Shown here: in pieces, positions 1 through 8,552 of the stretch
How the letters are laid out: each line of letters starts with the position of its first letter
Numbering within the stretch: position 1 is the first letter of the stretch
Assembly: GCA_009377755.1 (NCBI GenBank)
Contig: WHTM01000018.1
Location: 26,204 to 90,203, forward strand
Reading direction: 5' to 3'
Origin: Hyphomicrobiales bacterium
GTDB taxonomy: Bacteria > Pseudomonadota > Alphaproteobacteria > Rhizobiales > Xanthobacteraceae
DNA length: 64,000 bases
Notes under the pieces: generated by a model
What the model saw: only the letters and a program-made list of their open reading frames with translations
What the model was told of the DNA's origin: nothing
Database searches by the model: none
Program-made: the position numbers and the translations under genes

Positions 1-689
1 ATGCGCAAGCCGTCGCGCCAGGTGTTCAGCTTCGATTCGGAGCCCGCTGGCCGGGCGTAGTAGGGAGTCCGCCATTCTGCAACGGGAAGGCCGAGTTCCA
101 GGGCGTGAACCGTCAGCTCCGTTTCGATCTCGAAGCCGCCCGACAGTCCCGGGAAAGACTTGACGAACCGGCGCGAGAACACCCGGTAGCCGGACAGCAT
201 GTCGGTGAAAGTCTTGCCGAAGACGTTGGCGACAAACCGGGTCAGCATGCGGTTGCCGGCGCGGTGACCGCGCCGGTAGCCGACCTGGTCGCGTTCGACC
301 CGCACCGCCACCACCATGTCGAGGCGCTCCGCGAGCAGGTGTCCGATCATCGCACAGGCGCTGGGGGCATCGTAGGTCGCGTCGCCGTCGACCAGAACGT
401 AGATGTCGGCGTCGACGTCGGTGAACATGCGTCGCACGACGTTTCCCTTGCCCTGGTGCGTCTCCCGCCGGACCACGGCCCCGGCCGCGCGCGCGACGTC
501 GATGCTGCGGTCCGAGGAGTTGTTGTCATAGACGTAAATCGTGGCCCGCGGCAGCACGGTGCGGAAATCGGCAATCACGGCGCCGATGGCCTGTTCCTCG
601 TTGTAGCAGGGTATCAGCACCGCAACCTGCAACCCGGCCGGAATCGCTTCGGCTCCGGTCGCATCCTGGTCCCGGTCCGCCGTCAGCAT
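1..689 (-). CDS. Family 2 glycosyltransferase (DPM1/GtrB-like), C-terminus cut by window edge
   Basis: The minus-strand frame is open from an ATG at 689 to the left edge, giving 229 visible codons without a stop. The N-terminal nucleotide-sugar domain has LIPCYNEE (about 25-32), DNNSSD (55-60) and VDGD (100-103), the acidic triad region of GT-A family 2 enzymes, followed by GYRVFSRR near 168-174, typical of polyprenyl-phosphate hexose synthases. The family moves a sugar from a nucleotide donor to a polyprenyl phosphate at the inner membrane. Any C-terminal membrane segments lie outside the window. It is divergent from the polyprenyl synthase gene 135 bp away, which would supply such a lipid carrier; that functional link is inference. 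Confidence 0.85.
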   Translation of the reverse strand, partial: MLTADRDQDATGAEAIPAGLQVAVLIPCYNEEQAIGAVIADFRTVLPRATIYVYDNNSSDRSIDVARAAGAVVRRETHQGKGNVVRRMFTDVDADIYVLVDGDATYDAPSACAMIGHLLAERLDMVVAVRVERDQVGYRRGHRAGNRMLTRFVANVFGKTFTDMLSGYRVFSRRFVKSFPGLSGGFEIETELTVHALELGLPVAEWRTPYYARPAGSESKLNTWRDGLR

Positions 690-824
690 GATCCCTACTC
701 CAGCCTGCCTACCTAAGAGGCAGATTCGCGGGCGGAGGCAATAGGTCCTCGCCCCGGCGCGGCACGCCCTTGTCGGAGCACGATAGCGTTTCTATTCTGC
801 GGCGTCCTCGCCGGAGGTGCCCAG

Positions 825-1835
825 TTGGCCGTCATTGTCCCCTTCGAAAGTCGCTCGGCCGCTACGGTCGATCAACTGGTTCGGCTCGTCGCGGCCGACA
901 TGGAGCGCGTCAACGGCGCCATCGTGGCGCGGACCGGGTCCGACGTGACGATGATTCCGGAGGTTGCCAACCACCTGATCTCGTCCGGCGGCAAGCGGCT
1001 GCGGCCGATGCTGACGCTGGCAATGGCACAACTCACCCACTACCCCGGCGACGGCCATATCAAGCTCGCCGCTGCGGTGGAGTTCATGCATACCGCCACC
1101 CTGCTGCACGACGACGTGGTCGACGAAAGCGAGATGCGGCGCGGTAAGCTCGCGGCGCGCATGCTCTGGGGCAACGAGGCGAGCGTGCTGGTCGGCGACT
1201 TCTTGCTCGGCCAGGCGTTCAAGATGATGGTCGAGGTCGGCTCGTTGCGGGCGCTGGAAATCCTCTCGTCCGCCGCGGCAGTGATCGCCGAAGGCGAGGT
1301 GATGCAGCTCGGCGTCGCCAAGAACACCGCGACCACCGAGGACGAATATCTTGCCGTCATCCGCGCCAAGACGGCAGAGCTGTTCGCCGCCGCCTGCGAG
1401 GTCGGCCCGGTGCTCGCCGGCCGGCCGAAGGCGGAGCAGGCCGCCTGCCGCTCCTACGGGATGAATCTGGGCGTTGCCTTCCAGCTTGTCGACGATGCGC
1501 TCGATTACGGGGGCAAGGCTGCCAAGCTCGGCAAGAACGTCGGCGACGACTTCCGTGAGGGCAAGATTACATTGCCGGTGGTGCTGTCGTTCCGCCGCGG
1601 CTCTGACAGCGAGCGCGCGTTCTGGGTGCGGGTGATGGAACAGAGCGAGGTTACCGACAAGGACTTGGAGACGGCGATCGGGCTGATGACCAAGCACCGC
1701 GCGATCGAGGATACCATCAAGCGCGCCGACCATTACGGCGCCATCGCCAAGGACGCGCTTGGCCCGTTCCCGGCCTCGGCAATGAAGCAGGCGCTGGAAG
1801 AGGCGGTGGAATTCTGCATCGCCCGCACGCACTAA
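825..1835 (+). CDS. ispB: Polyprenyl diphosphate synthase (octaprenyl/decaprenyl type)
   Basis: The 336-residue trans-prenyltransferase makes the long isoprenoid side chain of ubiquinone from IPP and an allylic primer. It shows GGKRLRP (55-61), the first aspartate-rich motif DDVVD (96-100) and the second DDALD (223-227), with full family length. The start is TTG at 825: GGAGG lies 8 nt upstream and no in-frame ATG fits better. It is monocistronic, convergent with the kinase gene at 1889. Chain length cannot be read from sequence by eye, so octaprenyl versus decaprenyl (or solanesyl) is open. Confidence 0.92.
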   Translation: MAVIVPFESRSAATVDQLVRLVAADMERVNGAIVARTGSDVTMIPEVANHLISSGGKRLRPMLTLAMAQLTHYPGDGHIKLAAAVEFMHTATLLHDDVVDESEMRRGKLAARMLWGNEASVLVGDFLLGQAFKMMVEVGSLRALEILSSAAAVIAEGEVMQLGVAKNTATTEDEYLAVIRAKTAELFAAACEVGPVLAGRPKAEQAACRSYGMNLGVAFQLVDDALDYGGKAAKLGKNVGDDFREGKITLPVVLSFRRGSDSERAFWVRVMEQSEVTDKDLETAIGLMTKHRAIEDTIKRADHYGAIAKDALGPFPASAMKQALEEAVEFCIARTH

Positions 1836-1888
1836 CGTAGCGGTTCAGAGGTTCACACCAGGCGCGCCGCGACCTCTCAGGTTCTGAG

Positions 1889-2707
1889 CTATGGGGCGAT
1901 CTGCGCCAGTTCTGCCGCGGCCAGTTCCGCGACCGCGAAATCTCTTTTGGCCGACTCGCCATCGCCGATGAACCAAGCCGCCGAGAGGCCGGTCCAAGCC
2001 AAAATCCATTGGAGCAACCGCTTACGCTCCAGCCCGGCCGCCTTGCCGACAACCTCCAGCCGTCGCAAGAAACGGCTGGGCACCGTCGCCACCGGATGCG
2101 CGGGGTGTGCAAGATCGGGGTTGCAGAAGAGGTTGGCGTAATCGAAGCCGCGTTCCCCGATCAGGCCCTTCGGGTCGATGGCCAGCCAGCCGCGAGGGCC
2201 AAAGTCGAGAATGTTTCCGTGATGGACGTCTCCATGAAGCGCGACGACATCCTGCGGTGAGGCCAAAAGCTCGCGAGCGGCTGTCGCGCACGCCGTCAAA
2301 ATCCCGCCGTGTTTTGCCGCGGCAGGCTCCAGTTCCTGAAACCACCGCTTCAGCGGAATCAGCTCAGGTCGTACTCGATTTCTCGGCGCATGGAGCCGCG
2401 CCACGACTTGGCAGATGATGCGGCTTGCTTCGTCATCCCGGCCAGACTGGGCCATTTCGATCAATGAGATCGTCCCTTCGGCGCGTTCCAAGAGCAGCGC
2501 GTCACCATCACGCGCGAGCACGCGCGCCGCGCCATCTCCGTCCCACCATTCCATCAGCAGTCCGCCGAACTTCTCTTCGTCCTCTGTCGCGATCTTCAGC
2601 ATGGCCGGCACGCCGTTCAAGCGAACGGGCAAGAGCCGGCTGCCGAGGGTGATGATGGGGTCGCCGTCAGCCTTCAAGCGCCATTGATTCAGGTATTCCT
2701 CGAACAT
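1889..2707 (-). CDS. Aminoglycoside/hydroxyurea-type kinase (streptomycin 6-kinase family)
   Basis: A 272-residue protein of the APH(6)/hydroxyurea phosphotransferase family, which transfers phosphate from ATP to streptomycin-like substrates. The catalytic loop ALHGDVHHGN is at 157-165 (Asp160 as catalytic base) and the metal-binding IDPKG at 177-181. The length fits the family. It lies 27 bp downstream of ispE on the same strand and may be the last gene of the TPR-ispE unit. Chromosomal copies like this are common in soil bacteria and often lack a proven resistance role, so the true substrate is unknown. Confidence 0.85.
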   Translation of the reverse strand: MFEEYLNQWRLKADGDPIITLGSRLLPVRLNGVPAMLKIATEDEEKFGGLLMEWWDGDGAARVLARDGDALLLERAEGTISLIEMAQSGRDDEASRIICQVVARLHAPRNRVRPELIPLKRWFQELEPAAAKHGGILTACATAARELLASPQDVVALHGDVHHGNILDFGPRGWLAIDPKGLIGERGFDYANLFCNPDLAHPAHPVATVPSRFLRRLEVVGKAAGLERKRLLQWILAWTGLSAAWFIGDGESAKRDFAVAELAAAELAQIAP

Positions 2708-2734
2708 GGCTGAAAGTATCGTCTTGGCATCCGG

Positions 2735-3643
2735 CTATGGTGCAGCCCGCCGAATTTTTGCTGCAGGTTGCGCCCCCAGAATCGTCGCGCGCACCCACCA
2801 CGACGGCTGGGCGCGGCGCACGAGGGCTGCCGCTGCAGTCGCCGCTTTGAGGGTGTCGAACAAACCGAAGCAGGTGGCGCCGGAGCCGGACATGCGCGCC
2901 AGGTGGCAGCCGGGCAGCGCGCGTAAGGCTGCGAGCACATCGCCGATCACCGGCTGCAGGGCGATAGCGGCGGGTTCGAGATCGTTGCCGTGCGCGGCGA
3001 GATAGGTCAGGAGCGCCGGACGCTCGCACGGAACCGCATCGGCGGATTCGCCGGCATCGGTTCCAGCGACGGCAGGCGCCCTCAGGACCGCGAAAACCTC
3101 GTGCGTTGGCACGCTCACACCGGGATTGACCAGCACGGCCGGAAGGTTCGGTAGTGCAAGCGGCGCGGTCAGAAGGTCGCCGATGCCGCGCATGCGCCGC
3201 GGGCGCGGGTCGAGGCAGACCGGCACGTCGGCACCGGTGGCGATCGCGGCGTCGTAGAGGCGCGGATCGTCAGGCGCCATCCGGTTGGCGCGCGCCAGCA
3301 GCCGCAAGGCCGCCGCCGCATCGGCCGAACCGCCGCCGAGGCCGGCGGCGACCGGCAGGTGCTTGTCCAGCGTGAAGTGGCCGAGATGCAGTGGGGTGAC
3401 CCGATCGGCAAGGGCCTGCGCCGCCCGGCGCACAAGATTATCCCTGTCGGGTCCAGCCGCGCCGGCGGTCGGCCCGCGTGCGGTCAATTGCAACGCAAGG
3501 CCGGGGACGAAGCTCAGCCGGTCGGCGAGGCGGGCAAAGACCACGAGACTGTCGAGCTCGTGATAGCCGTCGGAACGGCGGCCGCGCACCCGCAGAGTCA
3601 GATTGACCTTGGCGAAAGCCCGGTCGACGAGCGGCGCGGCCAC
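2735..3643 (-). CDS. ispE: 4-diphosphocytidyl-2-C-methyl-D-erythritol kinase
   Basis: GHMP-family kinase of the non-mevalonate isoprenoid pathway; it phosphorylates the 2-hydroxyl of CDP-methylerythritol in the cytoplasm. The 302 residues contain FAKVNLTL (10-17, with the substrate-contact Lys), the glycine-rich ATP loop GLGGGSADAA (101-110) and the C-terminal GHMP motif MSGSGATCFG. The ATG at 3643 lies 10 bp after the TPR gene stop, so the two are probably cotranscribed. IspB, which uses products of this pathway, is encoded nearby. Confidence 0.95.
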   Translation of the reverse strand: MAAPLVDRAFAKVNLTLRVRGRRSDGYHELDSLVVFARLADRLSFVPGLALQLTARGPTAGAAGPDRDNLVRRAAQALADRVTPLHLGHFTLDKHLPVAAGLGGGSADAAAALRLLARANRMAPDDPRLYDAAIATGADVPVCLDPRPRRMRGIGDLLTAPLALPNLPAVLVNPGVSVPTHEVFAVLRAPAVAGTDAGESADAVPCERPALLTYLAAHGNDLEPAAIALQPVIGDVLAALRALPGCHLARMSGSGATCFGLFDTLKAATAAAALVRRAQPSWWVRATILGAQPAAKIRRAAP

Positions 3644-3653
3644 GGCCGCCGGC

Positions 3654-5390
3654 TCACCCGCCTTTGTCGGGCTTCTTCGCCTGGTGCGCCCGCGCCCCCG
3701 GCGTCTCCTCCGACAGGCCGTCCTTCAGCTTCTTCTCGATCTGCGCGAGATCTTCGGGTTCCGGCTTGAGGTCGCGGGCATGCGCCCACTGGAAGCTCGC
3801 CTCGAGCCGGCGCCCGACGCGCCAGTAGGCGTCGCCCAGGTGATCGTTGATGGTCGGATCTTCCGGCCGGATCTCGATCGCACGTTCGAGATGCTTCACC
3901 GCCTCTTCGTAGTTGCCGAGGCGGTAGTAGGCCCAGCCGAGCGAGTCGACGATGTAGCCGTCATCCGGTCGCTGCTCGACGGCCTTGCGGATCATCGCCA
4001 TGCCTTCGTCGAGGTTGTGGCCGTGGTCGACCCAGGAATAACCGAGATAGTTGAGCACGTGCGGCTGGTCGGGAAACAGTTCGAGTGCCTTCTTTAGATC
4101 GACCTCGGCCTTCTCCCACTGCTTCGAACGCTCATAGCAGATGCCCCGAAAGTAGAAGACCGACCAATCCGACTTCTGCGGGTCGCTGATGCTGCTGATC
4201 GCCTGCGCGTAGACCTCCGCGCAGTCGGCGAACTGCTTGCGCCCGCGCAGGATATTGCCGAGCGCCATGATCGCTTCACGGTCGTCGACGCGCTGAGCGA
4301 TCAGTTTTTGCAGCTGTTCCTTCGACTCGTTCGTCCGGTCCAGGCTGTCGAGATTCATCGCCAGCTGGATCGCCGCGTTGCGGTAGAGCGGCGAGCTTTT
4401 CGGTACCTTGGCGTAGATCTTCAGTGCCTGGTCCGGCTTCTTGAGATTCTCGTAGAGGTCGGCAAGCGAGAGCAGCCCCAGCGCGTGATTTGGCGACAGG
4501 TAGACGGCGAGCTGGAGGTAGAGCAGTCCGAGATCTTCGCCGCCTCGGCGCCCGAACGACGCTCCGATGCCGTACAGCACCTCTGCGCCACCGGATGCTG
4601 CCGTATTGACGATCTGCGGGACGGCCTGGCCGCGCTGTAGGCGATCCAGGGCCTCCGTGATCAGCGGATGCCGCGGCAGCACCTTGTCGAATTCCTGGAA
4701 GATCGTCAGCGCCCGTTCCTTGTCGTGGCGCGACGCCCAGCTGCCATAGGCTTCGACGACCCGCAGCATGGTCGGATCGAGCTTGTGCGCCTGCTGGAAG
4801 CGCTTCCCGGCATCTTTCCGCCGTCCGGCAAGGTCGAGGATCAGGCCGGCGTGCAGGTCCTTGAACAGGCCGTACCATTCCGGACCGCTGAGCCGGTCGA
4901 TCGTCTCGACGGCGGCACGCCAATCGCCGGCGCCGAATTGCGCCCAGGCGACCAGAAGGGTCGGTGCGAGGTCGGTGATCGGCCCGTGTACCGCCCGAAG
5001 CAGGTTGGGGCGGGCGGCCTTGTAGCGCTGCTGCTTAAGCGAGCGCACGCCGAGGGCCAGCCGGGCGAGGCGGCCATTGCGATCGAGATTGACGGCGCGC
5101 TCGGCGAGCCGTGCGGCCATATCGATTTCACCGTCGGCCAGGACGGCGAGGAAAGCGCGTTCTAGAAGCTCGGCATTGCGCGGGTCGGCGCGCAGCGCCG
5201 ACCGGTAGTACACGGCGGCCGCGCTCGAATCGCGCTGGGCGCCGGCATGCCGGGCCGCCAGGTAGCTGCCGAGCGGCGAACCTGAGAGGGGCGGGATCTG
5301 CGACTGGGCCGCCAGGGCCGGTGCCCACGCGACGATGAAGCCCGCAGAGGCGACGCCGGCAAGGCGCCGAAGTCGGTTTGAAGCGGTCAC
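3654..5390 (-). CDS. Exported tetratricopeptide-repeat protein
   Basis: A 578-residue protein with an N-terminal signal peptide (basic RRLR, hydrophobic core, Ala-rich cleavage region ending near ALAAQ at 24-28), then an almost continuous array of TPR helices. The best repeats are near residues 450-550, for example LGWAYYRLGNYEEAVKHLER. Such proteins are periplasmic or outer-membrane-associated scaffolds. It is the first gene of an apparent operon with ispE 10 bp downstream; TPR-ispE adjacency recurs in alphaproteobacteria, but no specific function is known to me. The extreme C-terminus is basic (HQAKKPDKGG). Confidence 0.88.
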   Translation of the reverse strand: MTASNRLRRLAGVASAGFIVAWAPALAAQSQIPPLSGSPLGSYLAARHAGAQRDSSAAAVYYRSALRADPRNAELLERAFLAVLADGEIDMAARLAERAVNLDRNGRLARLALGVRSLKQQRYKAARPNLLRAVHGPITDLAPTLLVAWAQFGAGDWRAAVETIDRLSGPEWYGLFKDLHAGLILDLAGRRKDAGKRFQQAHKLDPTMLRVVEAYGSWASRHDKERALTIFQEFDKVLPRHPLITEALDRLQRGQAVPQIVNTAASGGAEVLYGIGASFGRRGGEDLGLLYLQLAVYLSPNHALGLLSLADLYENLKKPDQALKIYAKVPKSSPLYRNAAIQLAMNLDSLDRTNESKEQLQKLIAQRVDDREAIMALGNILRGRKQFADCAEVYAQAISSISDPQKSDWSVFYFRGICYERSKQWEKAEVDLKKALELFPDQPHVLNYLGYSWVDHGHNLDEGMAMIRKAVEQRPDDGYIVDSLGWAYYRLGNYEEAVKHLERAIEIRPEDPTINDHLGDAYWRVGRRLEASFQWAHARDLKPEPEDLAQIEKKLKDGLSEETPGARAHQAKKPDKGG

Positions 5391-5737
5391 GGGTCGATGA
5401 TCTCCATCCAGCAGATCGGCCTGCGCAACGCAGCCGCCATATTGTCGTGAGAATGGCCCCTTTGCCCCAGCCTCGCAAGGCGCCGAGACAGCTTGACCGT
5501 GGCGGTGTGGCGGTATCGTGACGAATTCAGTGATTTATCCATGCAAGCAGCATCAGCTTATGTCTTCCAACCGTGTCGCATGAGGTGCGCCTCGACCTGC
5601 GGAGTTGCGGTGTTCGAGCGGTATCCCGATGTTGACCTGGTTCGGTCCATCGCACGGCGGAAGACTGCGTGCCGCATTCGCCCGACGACGATGCTCGCCG
5701 ATGATTGAGCTGATTGATGTGGCGGCACGTTCGGCCC
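5391..5737. other. Intergenic spacer without a supported gene
   Basis: A 347-bp gap between the TPR gene start and the ETF-QO stop. Short frames exist on both strands but have no ribosome-binding site, recognisable motif or clear codon bias. The promoter of the TPR-ispE unit should lie in the 5391-5480 part. No repeat of the kinds found elsewhere in the window is obvious. Confidence 0.6.
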
Positions 5738-7393
5738 TCACATATTCGGATAGTTCGGACCGCCGCCGCCTTCCGGCGGTAACCAGGTGATGTTCTGATT
5801 CGGGTCCTTGATGTCGCAGGTCTTGCAGTGCACGCAGTTCTGCGCGTTGATCACGAAGCGCGGAATGCCGCCCTCCTCGACCCATTCGTAGACGGCGGCC
5901 GGGCAATAGCGCTGCGACGGACCGGCATAGACGTCGTGCTCCGATGCCTGCTGCAGCGCCATGTCGGCGACGAGCAGGTGCACCGGCTGGTTCTCCTCGT
6001 GATTGGTGTTCGACAGGAACACCGACGACAGCTTGTCGAAGGTGAGCACGCCGTCCGGCTTCGGATAGGCGATCGGCTTTGATTGCGACGCCGGTAAGAG
6101 CGTCTCGTGATCGGCCTTGCGGTGCTTAAGCGTTCCGAACAGTGAAAATCCCAACGTGTTGGTCCACATGTCGAGCCCGGCGAGCCCGATGCCGAGGAAG
6201 GTGCCGAACCGCGACCATAGCGGCTTGGCGTTGCGCACCTTCCACAGGTCGCGGCCGATCGCCGACGACCGCCATGCCGCCTGGTATTCCGACAGGATGT
6301 CGTGGGTGCGGCCGGCGGCGAGCGCCGCCGCGGCATGCTCGGCAGCGAGGATGCCGGACAGCATGGCGTTGTGGCTGCCCTTGATGCGCGGCACGTTGAC
6401 GAAGCCCGCAGCGCAGCCGATCAGCGCGCCGCCCGGGAAGGCGAGGGCCGGCACCGACTGAAAGCCGCCCTCGGTGATCGCGCGCGCGCCGTAGCAGAGG
6501 CGCTTGCCGCCCTCGAACGTGCCGCGCACCAGCGGGTGGGTCTTGAAGCGCTGGAATTCGTCGAACGGCGACAGATACGGGTTCTGGTAGTTCAGGTGCA
6601 CGACGAAGCCGACCGACACCAGGCCGTCGCCGAAGTGATACAGGAACGAGCCACCGCCGGTGCGGTTGTCGAGCGGCCATCCGAACGTGTGCTGCACCAG
6701 GCCGGGGCGGTGCTTGTCCGGCGCGACCTGCCACAGCTCCTTGAGGCCGATGCCGAATTTCGGGTGGTCGCTGTCTTCCGCGAGCGCATAGCGGGCGATC
6801 GCGATCTTGCTCAGGCTGCCGCGCGCGCCTTCGGCGAGCAGGGTGTACTTGCCGCGCAGCTCCATGCCGCGGGTGAAGCTCGATTTCGAGTGGCCGTCCT
6901 TGCCGATGCCCATGTCTCCGGTGGCGACGCCGGTGACCTCGCCGTTCTCGCCGGTGAGCAGTTCGGCGGCGGCGAAGCCGGGATAGATCTCGACGCCGAG
7001 CGCTTCCGCCTTGGTGGCGAGCCAGCGGCAGACGTCGCCGAGCGAGACGATGAAATTGCCGTGGTTGTTCAACAGCGGCGGCATCAGCAGGTTCGGCAGC
7101 CGCAGGCTCCCGGACGCACCGAGATAGTAGAACCGGTCGTCGGTGACCGGCGTCGTGATCGGCGTCTCTTCGCTGCGCCACTCCGGCAGCAGCCGGTCGA
7201 GGCCGATCGGATCGATCACTGCACCGGACAGGATGTGCGCGCCGACCTCCGAGCCCTTCTCGACCACCACGACGGTGATGTTGGGCGCGATCTGCTTGAG
7301 GCGGATGGCGGCGGCGAGCCCCGCCGGCCCGGCGCCGACGATAACGACGTCGAACTCCATGGATTCGCGGGCGGGCAGGTCGGTGTCAGCCAT
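5738..7393 (-). CDS. Electron transfer flavoprotein-ubiquinone oxidoreductase
   Basis: A 551-residue inner-membrane-associated enzyme that passes electrons from reduced ETF (fatty acid, amino acid and choline oxidation) to ubiquinone. The FAD Rossmann motif VIVGAGPAGLAAAIRL lies at about 17-32. The C-terminal domain holds the 4Fe-4S ligands in CPAAVY and NCVHCKTCDIKDP, followed by the family-typical NITWLPPEGGGGPNYPNM end. The length matches mature mitochondrial and bacterial homologues. It appears monocistronic and divergent from the UDG gene. The etfAB genes are not in this window. Confidence 0.96.
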   Translation of the reverse strand: MADTDLPARESMEFDVVIVGAGPAGLAAAIRLKQIAPNITVVVVEKGSEVGAHILSGAVIDPIGLDRLLPEWRSEETPITTPVTDDRFYYLGASGSLRLPNLLMPPLLNNHGNFIVSLGDVCRWLATKAEALGVEIYPGFAAAELLTGENGEVTGVATGDMGIGKDGHSKSSFTRGMELRGKYTLLAEGARGSLSKIAIARYALAEDSDHPKFGIGLKELWQVAPDKHRPGLVQHTFGWPLDNRTGGGSFLYHFGDGLVSVGFVVHLNYQNPYLSPFDEFQRFKTHPLVRGTFEGGKRLCYGARAITEGGFQSVPALAFPGGALIGCAAGFVNVPRIKGSHNAMLSGILAAEHAAAALAAGRTHDILSEYQAAWRSSAIGRDLWKVRNAKPLWSRFGTFLGIGLAGLDMWTNTLGFSLFGTLKHRKADHETLLPASQSKPIAYPKPDGVLTFDKLSSVFLSNTNHEENQPVHLLVADMALQQASEHDVYAGPSQRYCPAAVYEWVEEGGIPRFVINAQNCVHCKTCDIKDPNQNITWLPPEGGGGPNYPNM

Positions 7394-7499
7394 GACGGTC
7401 CCGGCGGAAATCGGTGCTTATCTTTGAATCCTTCCACGTTTGCCGGCATGCGGCAATCGTCGGGGCGAAGTCCATTGTGCTACGATTGCCGCGCTGTTG

Positions 7500-8390
7500 A
7501 TGGCCATGACGACCGATTCAAACAAAGCCGCCCGCGAACTGCTTGCCTTCTATGTCGAGGCGGGGGCGGATGCCGTCCTGGGCGAAGCGCCTGTGGATCG
7601 GTTTGCGGATGTGGGGCCTGCTCTTCACCCTCCCCTGGAGGGGGAGGGTCGGCAGGCTGAAAGCCGTCCGGGGTGGGGTGAGTCTCAGCGACAGACAAGA
7701 TCACCCCCTCCCGGCGAGCTTCGCTCGCCGACCTCCCCCCTCCAGGGGGAGGTGAAGCAAGTCGCGTCGACCACATTGCCGCTCGCCCCCGAAGCCGCCG
7801 TCATGGCCGCGCGCGAGGCGGCGGCGACCGCGGCGAGCCTCGACGACCTGCGGGCGATCCTCGACCAGTTCGAGGGCTGTGCGTTGCGCGCAACCGCCTC
7901 ACGGTTGGTGTTCGCCGACGGCAATCCGGCAGGCCGCGTGATGTTCGTTGGCGAGGCGCCGGGGCGCGACGAGGACCTCCAGGGCCTCCCCTTTGTCGGC
8001 CGCTCCGGACAGTTGCTCGACCGCATGCTGGCGGCGATTGGTCTTGACCGCACGTCGGTCTACATCGCCAACATCGTTCCCTGGCGTCCGCCCGGAAACC
8101 GCACGCCGACGCCGCAGGAATCGCAGACCTGCCTGCCGTTCATCCGGCGGCAGATCGAACTGGCAGACCCCGATCTGCTGGTCTGCCTCGGCGGCCCATC
8201 GGCGCAGGCGCTGCTCGGCGTGCGCGAAGGGATCATGCGCACGCGCGGGCGCTGGTTCTCCTACCAGAGCGGGGCGCGTGAAATCCGCGCCATCGCCACC
8301 TTCCACCCGGCCTTCCTGCTGCGCAGCCCGCTGCAGAAGCGGATCGCCTGGCGCGATTTCCTGGCGATCCGGAAAGCGCTTCGGACTTAG
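7500..8390 (+). CDS. Type-4 (UdgA-like) uracil-DNA glycosylase with an in-frame repeat in its N-terminal linker
   Basis: Family 4 UDG removes uracil from DNA. The catalytic domain shows motif GEAPGRDEDLQG, PFVGRSG, NIVPWRPPGNRTP and the C-terminal ATFHPAFLLRSP. I take the ATG at 7500 (MAMTTDSNK, 296 aa); an ATG 60 bp upstream is possible. Residues about 42-86 are encoded by a 134-bp inverted-repeat element, between an N-terminal helix (ARELLAFYVEAGAD) and the catalytic domain. Only one Cys (EGC) is present where the classical family has CxxC, plus SQTC and LLVC further on, so one of four canonical Fe-S ligands seems replaced; this is a by-eye alignment. Confidence 0.9.
   Translation: MAMTTDSNKAARELLAFYVEAGADAVLGEAPVDRFADVGPALHPPLEGEGRQAESRPGWGESQRQTRSPPPGELRSPTSPLQGEVKQVASTTLPLAPEAAVMAAREAAATAASLDDLRAILDQFEGCALRATASRLVFADGNPAGRVMFVGEAPGRDEDLQGLPFVGRSGQLLDRMLAAIGLDRTSVYIANIVPWRPPGNRTPTPQESQTCLPFIRRQIELADPDLLVCLGGPSAQALLGVREGIMRTRGRWFSYQSGAREIRAIATFHPAFLLRSPLQKRIAWRDFLAIRKALRT
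7623..7756. repeat. Palindromic element inserted in frame inside the UDG gene
   Basis: The two ends form a roughly 25-bp imperfect inverted repeat: 7623-7647 reads CTTCACCCTCCCCTGGAG and on, and the reverse complement of 7731-7756 reads CTTCACCTCCCCCTGGAG and on. Each end is itself a hairpin (ACCTCCCC / GGGGAGGT type), and a third hairpin, GGCGAGCTTCGCTCGCC, sits between. The frame stays open through the whole element. A related palindrome lies inside the GT87 gene at about 39916-39941. This resembles the idea of protein-coding palindromic repeats known from Rickettsia. Confidence 0.85.
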
Positions 8391-8393
8391 CGC

Positions 8394-8547
8394 GTGTCCC
8401 GGACGCGCTGCAGCGTGAAACGCTGCTGCGCTGATCCGGGACCGTTCCAAACACCGTCTTCTTAACGGTCCCGGTTCTGCAGCGCGTCATTGCATAGCGC
8501 GCGAAGACGCGCGTAAACGCGCTTATGCCGCGCTGCGCCCGGGACAC
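8394..8547. repeat. Double-hairpin repeat with GTGTCCCGG / CCGGGACAC ends
   Basis: The element fills the space between the UDG stop and the cupin stop, which are convergent. It starts GTGTCCCGG and ends CCGGGACAC. Two successive GC-rich palindromes (arms with GCGCTGCAGCG-like sequence) are joined by CCGGGACCGT and ACGGTCCCGG. A second copy with different arm sequence lies at 60614-60728. By position it could act as a bidirectional terminator. Confidence 0.8.
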
Positions 8548-8552
8548 GGGCG

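Noticed and set aside
105..716. A long plus-strand open frame opposite the left-edge glycosyltransferase
   Set aside because: The minus strand has clear GT2 motifs through the same bases; the plus frame is a GC-rich shadow with no family features.
1889..2707. An acquired antibiotic-resistance gene
   Set aside because: The kinase sits next to core ispE on the same strand, has no flanking mobile element and its composition matches its neighbours; probably a chromosomal family member.
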